The position numbers and the translations under genes are program-made. A model generated the notes under the pieces. The model was given only the letters and a program-made list of their open reading frames with translations, was not told the DNA's origin and did no database searches. Below, one piece after another: positions 22,701 through 34,700 of a stretch of DNA of 64,000 bases (position 1 is its first letter; every line of letters begins with the position of its first letter). Source of the DNA: Oopsacas minuta (lineage: Eukaryota; Porifera; Hexactinellida; Lyssacinosida; Leucopsacidae); NCBI GenBank assembly GCA_024704765.1, contig JAKMXF010000295.1, forward strand, positions 434,001-498,000, given 5' to 3'.

Positions 22701-25700
22701 TTGCCTTGGGAGCTCAATATATCTCGCCGAGCAATGCAAAAGGTTGTCCAAAGAGACTAGGAATGCGCTCTTTTAAACGCAAAAAAGTACAATTCCTATC
22801 TGGGTCGGTGAAAGAAAAGAGAGTGTCCCTGAGCAAGAGCCTCCTTGCTCTACACGCTATTGAGGTTCTCGAAAATATCCATTTCTCAGATGAGAAAAAT
22901 TTCACCACAGAAGAGGCTACAAATAGCCAAAACGACAGAGTCATCTCGACCTCAGTTTCAGCGATCCCTGATAAGTTCAGATATATGTCGGATGAAAAGA
23001 CCGCTGTCGGTGATGATTTGGGCTGGGTCTCTGCTGTTGGCCGGACACCACTGATTTTAATCCTCCCAGGATTGAAATTCAATGCCAAAACATACCAAGA
23101 GCTTGTATTAGAGCCTGTGGTAAAAGGTCTGAGCCAGATCATGTTTTCTGGACAGCCATTTGTCTTCCAACAAGATGGTGCTCCCGACCATACGACCAAT
23201 ACGACCCAAGATTGGATGAAGCACAATACTCCCAATTTTATTCACAAAGATGTATGGCCACCATACAGTCCCGATTTAAATCCTATGGACTATTCTGTAT
23301 GGTCGATTTTGGAAAACAAGGCTTGTTCTGTGTCACACAACACAGTTAGCTCTCTAAAGATTTCCTTGTGTCGAGAATGGGACGAGATACCCCCAAGAAA
23401 CTCTGCGTGCCGCAGTAGAAGGATCCCCTAACAGACTCAGGACTGTCATTTCCTAAAAGGGTGGTTATATTGAATAAATGACTAGACAATCTCTTCCTAA
23501 TAGTTTGTATTAATTATATATAGAAGATCAATGATGTAGGTCATGCAAAACAGTATATACAAATGGTTTGTATCAGAACTTGGAGCCACCCTATGTATAT
23601 TCTTCTTGACAATCTGTGAAATAAATAAGTTACGTATTAATCGAATATGGCCGAAAAAGTATGATTTTATAATGGAAATTGCTTCCCAAATGAAAATACC
23701 AAAGTAACTCCTACTTATTCAAGAAATGATTGTTGGATAAAAGAAAATATAGTATGCGCCTCAAATCCCTATACAGGCTCAAAGATATCCTCCTAATCTT
23801 TTCCCATCTTACTTACTTTAACTACTTAATATCACCTCAATTTGACTACTGTTCAGCATTTATGGACTGGAGCAGCTCCGAGTGAAATCACTCTTAGTTT
23901 ACCAGTCAATTAATAAACTATTACAAAATTATTTGCTAAATATGTTTACGTCAAGATGTTCTTCGTACCACAAGATCTTCTGATACTACTAACCTAATTG
24001 TACCATTTTCTAAATATATCTATTCAAAAGCTCCTTTGCATACTCAAGGGCAATCCTTTTTAACCAATTAAGAACAATTAAAACACTATAATACTGTGTT
24101 TCTCAGGGAATGCTGAAAATTCCCAACACTAGTGTTGTCAAATTTCCAACACTGTTTGTCATATTGTTACGCGTTCAAGTACCCAAGTACTTAGTTAAAT
24201 TGAATTTAGAGCAAAGAAAATACGAAATTCCCCTGACTTCTTTAATTTAACTTCGCTAATTAGTCTTACGAGGAGCGCTGCGGAAATGAGCGCGATAGAC
24301 CCGAAGCGCTGTCCCAAGTCTTGAAGACTATTGAAGACTTAATTTATACAGTTTGTAATTTGCAAACACGCTACATATTTGACTCTATGTTTTATAATTT
24401 GCTTACACTTGAGTAAGCAAATTAGCAATAATAGAGTTTCTATTGTGGTAATTTTACAACACCTGTTGGTAATTTTGTCATACTCTTTAGTAATATACAG
24501 GCGTCTCGTTTCTCAACCTTTTCGAACTCAGGTACACTAAATTCTACAATATTTTCAAGTCATACTTGTCAAGCGTCGACAATACTTATGTATACCCGGG
24601 TTGCACAGTGTGGAACTATGCGGTAATAAGTGAAAATTTGACTTCGCTATATACCAAAATTATTGTGTGTATTCGATTTTACACTATTTCAAACCTAGAA
24701 ATATCCTATTATTAGTTACGTAATGAACTTATAATATGTCTAACCAAAGTCTTAAACTTAGGCTAATATTTTAAATTTCAAAACCTGAAAACAACAATTA
24801 TTTATTCTTCAATTACCCCTGCGATACTTCAGTATTTCAGGATTTTAGTAATTCTATGGCATTTATAAGTATTCGTATGCATTATGTTATTAAATTTTAA
24901 CTCGTTTGCAAAACACACGAAATTTCAGCTCCTTGACCTACTTTTTGAAAAATCTGGTGCCATTTTTGAAATCTACTGTGTCGATTTACTATATATGACA
25001 ACATTTTAACATATATCTTCAGTGTAGGTACTATTACCTCATAATCGCCATTTTGCACACTGTGGGTTGACATAGGTTACTAGAAATATAACATGTATAT
25101 GAAAATATATATGTAAAGGATTATTAATTTTGAATTTAGCATTTTCAAGTCCGGGGGGCAGAATATAAGCACTTGAAGCATATTCAATATATTTGTTATA
25201 TGTCAGTGTAATTTTGGTGGTACACCTAACAGCGTTCTTTGGCACACAATTGTGCCATGGCACGCCGTTCGGTTTAGAACCACTGCTCTTATAGTGTAAA
25301 TTCATTCAAAAGAATATACTTCTGTGGTTTTTAGTAATCTTTGTCATCCCTTATTGACAAATCTATACCAATTCTAATTCACAGCTAAAATCACTGCTAT
25401 TCTTATTTATGTAGATTTTCTTGAACCCATATTGTAAATTGTATCTATTTTCACTTTTCTTGACTGTTTAATTTAGTAGAGGCCCCTATAAAATGTATGT
25501 CACTCTGTGAACAGGCATCTTCATAAATACAATTTGTCTATCTATCTATTGGGAGTATATTGACACAAGTGGCCTACCCTATCATTAAATACTCTCATGC
25601 AATGGTCCTGATTGAAGGATTTGAACCAGGGACGTGTTTAGTACATTTTTATATGGTATCCCCAAGAATATTACGAAGCCATTGTGTCATGTGTGGAGTT

Positions 25701-28700
25701 TAAGGAATGAGAAATTAATTTTAAGTCCAATTGTCGAATATCATTCCTACCGCTTAGTCATTGAAGAAACAGACTTGACAATTGCTGAAGGGATTTGTAG
25801 TATCTTAAATCAGATGTGTCTTAATGGGGCGCATGCATTAGTCCAAATTCGTATGTATGCATTAGTCCAAATCTCATATGATTGCGTTCGTCCAAATATC
25901 AAAATCGGTATTAGTCAGATATTTTTGGTGATGAATGCATGCATTCAAGATGAAATTAAATCGCGAGGAAATATAGTCATTTACTTTTGTTGTTTTGAAT
26001 CGAAATCCTCTCAGCAACTCACATCCTGCTCCAGATCCAACTCGAATCCGATCAAATACCACATCAATTATCAATATAGTCTACTGAAATGCTCATCTTC
26101 TCAGCTCAAGCCAATCTAGCTAGATAATCCATGAAAATGCTAATTCTAGCACCTTCCAACGTGAGTTCTAAATACTCTCAGAAACTCACAGCCTGCTCTA
26201 GATTCAACTCATGCAAACACCACCAAAAATTTGGACTTATGCCGATTTTGATATTTGGACTAACGCAAACATCACCAAAAATTTGGACTAATGCATACAT
26301 ACGAATTTGGACTAGCGACACGACCCCAGTCTTAATTATGTAACCAAATTTTAGTTAGGATATTATGTCACCGCCGAAATCAGGTTATTTTAATCTGATA
26401 ATTTATTTCTTGTGGTCCAAGAACTTCTAGACAATCGTGCGATTCGTTATCAGTTTATCACGAATATTATTTATAACTGTTGGATGTGATCTCGTGGAGA
26501 CATTATGCAGTAATCTTTAGACTTAAATTCGCTCTTTGGTTTATCAGAAGTTATTAAAAACATCCATCTCATCTAGTAGCATTTGGCAAGTATTTACCAC
26601 TTACCACTTAGGGAACTTCAAGAAAATTTCCCCTCGGATGGTATTCTTTACGGACAGATTGATTTTTAATAACAATTATCACCGACTGTAATACTTTTGT
26701 TTTCTAGAGCATATTATCAGAGTATATTGGTTAATGTACCAAATTTGAACATGTTATAGAAAAAGGTAGAATGAAAGGTAACTCGATTGCAAATCCTCAA
26801 ATCTAGCAATCAGAAACTTCATATTCTCCTCAGTATTTGATATCAATCTGAGATTTATAGTTTGGGAGAGTAGTCACCACACCAGTTCGTTTAAGAAAGT
26901 GTGGAATAGTAAACTGGGCATCCAAGTTAATTAGACTGCACTTCGCTTTCTTCAGCTTTCGATACTTTCGAGGAGCATCTCAACAAGTCCTAGCTCCATC
27001 GAGTACTCTATGTTTTTATTCAATGCCTCCCTCTCTGAAATTCTGGGAACCGCAGGTTATACGTAGACAATATTGAGATTAGTCAAATCACTTATATCTA
27101 CTCTGTAGAGAGCCGAGGCCAATACTATCTCTTTTCATCTAGTATTTGTTACATCGTAAATACAGGCAACTCTTCCTCATTGCCATTGCTACTTTTACAA
27201 CACGGGACAGAACAGCAATTGGGCATTGTATGTGCAGAAATAAATGTATATATAGCCAGAAATTAGAGGCACATTGACCAGATTTCAAGTTCACATATAA
27301 TTTGAGTTTAATTAGTTATGATTCAGAAAATATTCACATTCTATAGGTTGCTAGGAAAAAATTCAAAACCTAATTTTCCAACTGTGCCTACAGGCCACGG
27401 CTTAGTTTATTTAGTAATTTCTTTTGCCACTGTTAAATGTAGGTACTATACGATTTTAAATATGACCCCCTATATACCAAATAACCTCCAAACTAATGCC
27501 ATTAAAAGGAATTTGATTTTATACTAAGTTTTCGGCACAGATTGTAATTTTAGATTTTTAGCTCTCTACCCTCGCATTTTATTGTAATACCTTGTCATAT
27601 GCAAACCTTTATTTTTCTAAGCCTGGGTTTTTGAATTTTTGAAATTTGTATATGTTATCATCACTGCTATTGCTGATGTATGTAATGAAAACCGAGAATA
27701 GTTGAGTGAATGAGACGAGAATAAAATAGGACACAAATTTTCCTCCGCGAATAGTCGAAACCGCCAACTCTAAACTCGAGAACGGCGATGGCTGCCTGTT
27801 TTGGTGATTCGTTTTCATGATCTTATACGGCCCTTGTTTTATTCAGATTTTTGCTATTTACAAGAGAGTATACATGTCAAATTGTGCTTGTAAGATGTAT
27901 TTTAGAATTTTATTTATTCACTTTCGCGTTCACCTGATTTATCTCCTGATTTTCATTCAACGGTTATTCAAGGCCAGTCGGCACGTGGATTTTCATTAAT
28001 TATTTCGAAGATTTATTTCAAAATTATTGTTTGATTACCAGTGCTTCTACACCTCTTAGCTTATTCCTCAAACATTTTAATGATAATATTCTAACTTCAG
28101 GTGAACATCCCATAACATGTGTTGAGAGTTCATTTATAACACAAACTATTTACGGAGTTGAACCAGCTTAAACTCTGTGGCAAAGTGGTTGGATCATATA
28201 TTTGAGATTGATAACTTTCCTGATACATTCCTGCGTATCAGGTCTGTATCACTTTATTATATGCAGTGACATGTCCAATTATATTTTATTCTGTTCCAAA
28301 TTTGGCGTTTAACGCTAGTGTTTATTCCAACCAGATCTGATTCATTTATTTCATTGTGAATTACCCCATTCCTGAGGTTCATTTCGCATTTGTTTTGCAC
28401 GTTTAAATGTCAATATGTTATTCTTCCAAGTTGAGAACACTGATTTTACATGCAGTATTTTCGAATTACCCTAATAATACTTGTTTCTATAATTTTAACA
28501 GTTGCATTAATTATTTTTTATTTATGCAAATCGGATATGACTACTATGTACTATTAATTTTAACATATTTGTGCATGTATTTCTTATAATCTGTTCACAA
28601 TTTTATCCTATAGACATGTTGGTCTCTCCTACACTTTGCGGTAATCCCAATTCCACTTCTCCTATCCTTAGTTCTAATATTAATTCGCCAAGTTTGGGAC

Positions 28701-31700
28701 CATGCCTTATTTGTGGAGACAAAGCTACAGGGAATCACTTTGGCGTCCTTAGTTGTGAGGCTTGTAAGAGTTTCTTTAGAAGAAGCGTGCGTAGTAATGC
28801 TAGATATTGTTGTCGAAACTCTCGAGATTGTACCGTTGAAAAGCATACACGCAATAGATGTCAGTATTGTAGATTTCAAAAATGTTTGCAAATGGGGATG
28901 AAAAAAGAAGGTAGGTTACACTTCCTTCATAATTTCATAATCCTGGAAATTTATATTCCTTTGGGTCACACTTTTCTGTTTATTCACTTAGATTACATGT
29001 ATGCATTGGAAATATTTTGGAAAACATTTCACGAGATGCAAACCCTGTTGGGACTTTGCCGTTTTATACCTAAAAGCATTTTTTTGATTAATGGAACAAA
29101 GTTTCTATTTCCTGGAATAATCTTCTTATTTTTGTAATGTTATAGCTCACCAGATATCATCTTATAGCCACTACAAATTGTGTTGGGTATACTAAAAATT
29201 ATTAATGATCTCGAGTTAACGATCTTCTTTGCAGCCTCTAGTATATTTCGTGGAATCTACACATCCAAATATTCCGATATCCATCATGATCATATATCCA
29301 ATTTTATTTGGTGCGATAAAATGGAAGTGTACTTTTTAGCCCGTATAGATGTAGAAGCATCGCTAGCATGGTGCTAGGTGAGGCGCATGCCCCACAGCCC
29401 CATCAACCAAGAATTTGTTTAGGACTGTATCTATTCCTGGCCGGCACCGTCACATTTTTAATTATAATTATTGAATTGTTATCATTTATATTGAGATCTT
29501 AGATGGACCGATTATTGAGTTACGAATTTTTAATCTATAATCATGATACAGTCTGAAACGAAATTATTTACAATTTTCAGATTGTTTCTTAAGGACCCGT
29601 AATATTGCAAAAGCACGAAATTGATATATCTCGATTACTTTACATAAACAATATAATGAATATTTTTTCATTTCAAATTTTTTTGGTTTTTTGCATCATT
29701 TCTTTGATTTTGTCGCGTCCTCCTTGGTGATTACTGAGCATTTTATCCCTATTCTGTGGTGAACTATAATTGTTCGAAATAGATGCAACAAGCCAAACGT
29801 CAAGATATTTCGGAGTTGTTACAATTGAAAAGAACTACTATATAGTCAATTGCAAAGCGATATGGAGTTTCTTTGAAGACTGTGTATAATGTCAAAGCTA
29901 CAGTGTAAGGTTCCAATATTTGAAGCATCGAAGAGTAGCTGGTAGACCAATGAAAATGTCCAAAAATAGCAAGATATTTCTTGCACCAAGCTCCGAAAGA
30001 ATCCACGAGTTTCTGTAAGAAGGATAGCAAGTGATTTCAGGTCACTCAGGGTTTAGATATATCTAGAGAGCCGCTATGGAGGATAATAAAGAGTATGGGA
30101 CTTTCTAAGAAAGTTCCGATTAGAGGGTCGGGAATCACTCCCCAGAATGCGAAAATACGTGTCGATTGGGCCAAGAAACACAGGAATATTCACTGACACA
30201 AGATAATATTCACGGATGATGTTCTCTCTGGCTAAATCAGGATAGAATTCGAATGTGGATAAGAGGTGAATGATCAATCCTCAACATTCCACGTCCCAAA
30301 GTACACATTTGGGGAGGAATTTCTGCCCGACGTGCCACCCCAGTGAAGGTATTCAAGCATAACTTTAATTCAGAACATTTTTGTAATGTCTTAAATGAAG
30401 TTCTGGTTCAGACTGCAGAAATATTATACCCGGATGGCTGGAAATTGCAAGAGGATAATTTGAGTATCCATACATCAAAGTTTTCATGTCCTTTCAAAGA
30501 GACACACTGTGTTAGACGCATAGACTGGCCTCCCAATAGCTCAGATCTAAACCCTACTGAGAATTTATGGGGTGTAGTGAAGCACAGAACAATGGTCAAC
30601 GCTCCATAGACAATTGAGGAAGTGGAGAGTATGATACATTCTCAATGGGAAACGTTTGAATCTGATTTTCTTTCTAGGTTCACAAGTTCCATGAAAAAAA
30701 GGTGTGATCTGGTAATTGCCTCTGGTGTGAAAAGGATTACCTATTAGTAACATTATTGTTTCAGGTAATATCTATCACTTCTATACAAGAAATGTATAGT
30801 CAATGTTTTTAGTAATCAATGCTAAATTGGATTACAGTTAATTTATAATTGTAAATAATTTCGTGTCAGACTGTACATTAGGTGAATCGATATTGTTAAA
30901 TCTCGTGTTTTGATTCTTTGAGATTTTCGAGGCTGCTATTGGTTTCCAAAAATTATTGTCCATCAAGTTTCAATATTGCTTAATTTCTATTCTATCTTTA
31001 GTTATTTTCCAATATATACTTTGACATTGAAGTAGTAGCGTATTTATATTTGACTTAATGCAAGATTACCATCGTTAATAGAATATTAATGATTCCGTTT
31101 TGGAACCATAACATATACTTTATGATTTATAACCAATCTAGACACTTAAATAATACTAAATTTGATTATATCTCTTATGCAATTTGGAATGCATTACTAT
31201 TAGTCCAGTTAAAATTCTGCACATTATCAATACATAAATACTCTCCATACGATTATGATACATTTTTACTGTGCCTACCATACTTTAGTATAGTCATTTT
31301 TTTTCTCCGATAACGGCCTGTAGCCAAAACTGGATAGAATTAAGGTGATACGTATATAGTGTGAGAAAAATTGAAGATACTCGTCGAGTGTGCTTTTCCC
31401 CTTTGCTAATCGATCAGACACCAATTGCCACTATTTCACACTGGTCAAACTTTTGTCTGTCCTCTAGCAAAATTGTGAAAGGGAAGGTGCTAAAATTCTA
31501 TCACCTTGAAAGAGAATATACATCTACACCTTTATACTCCTCTAGAATTTTTATATTGGCTATAGTGTTTTGCTGAAACTAAATGAAAAATATTCATTAC
31601 ATAACACTATGTCATCGGTAATAAGTCTATTTTTCTTAGTGTTAAATATTTATTAGTTTAATAATAAGTACGTTTAGTGGGGGGCGCTGCTTTAGTTAGA

Positions 31701-34700
31701 ATTTTCTGAATAGTAACAAGTTGGATCAATTTTTAGTCAATTGTAACAAGTTAGAATCGACTAAAAATTGATTCTAACTTGTTAAGTAGACTAAAAATTC
31801 ATTCTAACTTGTTACAATTCAGAAAATTCTAACTAATGACAACATTAAAATTCTAACTAAAGCATGCACCCCGTTTAGTGCTGTACATAATATTTTTCAA
31901 ATTAACCATGGATAATTTAAAAGACATGTATTTGCCCGATTATATAACCTCAGATAATATGGTTCTAAATTGACTAAGGGGGTAATTCTATACTATGATT
32001 CCGAATTTGATATTCTTGAATTTGTACAGATCAAATCTCCTCCAGTATTCCCTTCTATTCATTTTATTTAGTCAACTGATAATTATTGCAAACAAATTGG
32101 ACAATTTATGGACTTGAAATCCTCACCTCGCTCAGAAAAAATGTAAATTACAACCTGTGCCGACAGCTTAGCCTATTAAATTCATTTGTTTAAAAAGTGG
32201 CCTTATTAATTGGAGGCACTATATGTATTGAGACTAAGCCTAGTTTTTCATAATGCCACTATTTAAACAAATTTAATTAATATACTAAGCTGTCGGCACA
32301 GGTTGTAATTATTTATTCCGCCCCGTTAAGATGTTGTGTATTATCACTAATGTTTGCATTATTCAACGTATGCCCCATACATTCTTTTCTAATTCCCACG
32401 CAGTCCATGAGATACTGACATAGTATTTCGGGTCTGTTATATTTGATGCTGGTTGATTAAATATTACTCATCCATGGCTCAACAATGTTAAAAAGCAGAA
32501 AGATACATAGGCACCACCTGTGGTGGCTAGTTTCCTTTGCTAATTGTTAAATCCACCTAAACGACCCTAAAAACTACTTCCAAGACAATGGAGCAGGAAA
32601 TTTTTGTTTTATATTGGTCCAAAGTCTTTACCAGGACCATGTTTGGCTTCCCAAACTTGGTCTTGGCCCATTTTTTGTAAACACAATTGGCCCCTTGACC
32701 ATGTTTGGCGACCAAATGTGGCCCAGACCAGTTTTTGTTTTCTAAAATTGTTCCAGAGGATCAGATTTGACTCCCCAAAGTGGTCCAAGACCTGTTTTGG
32801 CAACTTAAATGTTCCGGACAAGCCATTTTGTCGGGATTCCTTTTGAACTCATGTCACTAGAGATCTGAATGTTCCCTTCAGGCATGTTTGTTGTAGCTCA
32901 ACCTGAAGGAGTATACTAGAGTAATTCAAATGAGCGCCTAACTTAGCCTTTAAATTTAGTAGTATATAAGCTATATTTGTATGAACAATTCCTGATTGCA
33001 GGAATATCGATTTGTGCCAAGCTGCATTCTTGAGCAAGGTAAATTTTTAAAGGGAGTGATTTTTGCTCTTTCCGCATTGGTTCAATGGGGAAAGAGTCCC
33101 CGCGAACCTCGTGCTGACAAGAGCACAAAGGCTTGTGAATGGAACCCTACATGGGCTCCCCAACCCCAGCTCGCCCTTGTCGGAGACACTGTTGCAAATA
33201 TGGTTAGGACAAGTTTTGAAAATGGAATGTGTCACAATCCTGCGTTAAGGAAACAGTATTTTCCAAACAATTGTTATGCAACCCCTATAATGCAAGGACA
33301 TGCTGATTACGCCTATCTGTATAAGATTGGATTAGGCCAAAATTTGAATTTATTATGATCTTTTGGATTTGAAGCCCAAATGTGTTAAAATAGATTAAAA
33401 AATTACGTTAACTTCCATATTTTTAGTCTAATCTAGTTTCTCTACAGATATTCGTAATCAGCATTTTTGCTTTTATTATAGGGGTGACATGACATTTTGG
33501 GAAATATTTTTCCTTGATAACGAAGGAATGTGATACATTCGATTCTCTAAAATTGTCCTAACCATATCGAATGGCCCCTATTTCAACACAGCCATACCAA
33601 ATATGGGGATATACATGATTTCCTCATATAGGTAAGAGAAATCAAGTCAAAATGTATTATTTGGCTATGGGAAGTAGGGTATGTTTTAATTATTGGCTAT
33701 TCTTATTTGAGCATATTATTAAGATACGAGTGTATTAATTCCATCAATTGTTCTCAAAGATCAGTATTCTTTATATATTTTACTGTAAACAAACTATTTG
33801 CCTATTGGCGATCACTGTCTTTTTTCGACCTGAAAATATTTCCCTGATGTCTAATGTGTGTTTCATTACATTTTATTATTGGATTTTATCATTGCTTAAT
33901 AATACGCGAGAATCTTCAAAGATACCTTATCTTAATTGATTAAAAGGGTGTGGCAACTCAGGTATAGACTGTCCTGGCTTTACTATAGTTTTCACCATTA
34001 TCAAGTATTAATTGTATATTCTTACAAACGTGTGATCCATCGTATCCTCTGATCTCAAGTCTGGCCAACTTTATATAATTATTTTTGAAATTTCTGTTTA
34101 AATTTCTAACCATTCTATAGATAAATTATAGTCACTTAAAATTAATGATGCAATAATTCACGTTCTATGAGGTATTCAAAATGACAGATTTCCTAAATAT
34201 AGTCTTACTAAGCAAATATTTGAAGATTAATGCGTGGAATCTTTGATAATATACTGTTCTACATTTTCAAAACATTTATTGGTGCAAATTTTTACCGTAT
34301 CTTTAATATGGAAGCTATTTATACTATTGTTGAATCATCAACCGCTTCCCTATCTTAAAAATCACAAATTATTGTAAGGCCTTATGTATAGTATGCTGTG
34401 CTACAATGTTTTTCCTTATATCATTGGTTATTTTTAATTCAAATTACTGCAATGCACTTCAATCCACTTCAATCCACTTCCGGTCTGCAAAATATTGAAG
34501 TTTTCTGCTCTAATCGTACGTAGTCTACGTAACCATGAATATTTCAATTTACTGTACCTCATCTTTTATTTAGAAATGATTAACTCTATATATTTCTGAA
34601 AACCTTTTACAAATGTTTCTACTCCTAATAGCTATTTTATACAATTTGCTTTTTGTTAGCTTAATTTACATACCCTCTTTACTCCCCAAAACATAATTTA

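Larger units (their letters stand above)
13744..28613 (+). other. Intron 1 of the HNF4-like gene (14.9 kb)
   Basis: GT at 13744, AG at 28612-28613. It holds the Helitron, MULE-like, LINE, hAT and Tc1-type insertions listed separately. Stretches with no recognisable feature: 14959-15240, 18996-20049 (except a small hairpin), 23600-24110, 25294-25815, 26340-26935 and 27565-28613. They are AT-rich with only short random frames. Confidence 0.8.

Noticed and set aside
22714-23235. 173-codon minus-strand frame
   Set aside because: Antisense shadow of the Tc1-type transposase at 22640-23595.
25634-26119. 161-codon plus-strand frame
   Set aside because: It runs through the iterated motifs of a MULE-like terminal repeat and has no domain.
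32996-33358. 120-codon plus-strand frame
   Set aside because: It overlaps an inverted repeat, has no recognisable domain and shares its sequence with a non-coding repeat at 12.3 kb.
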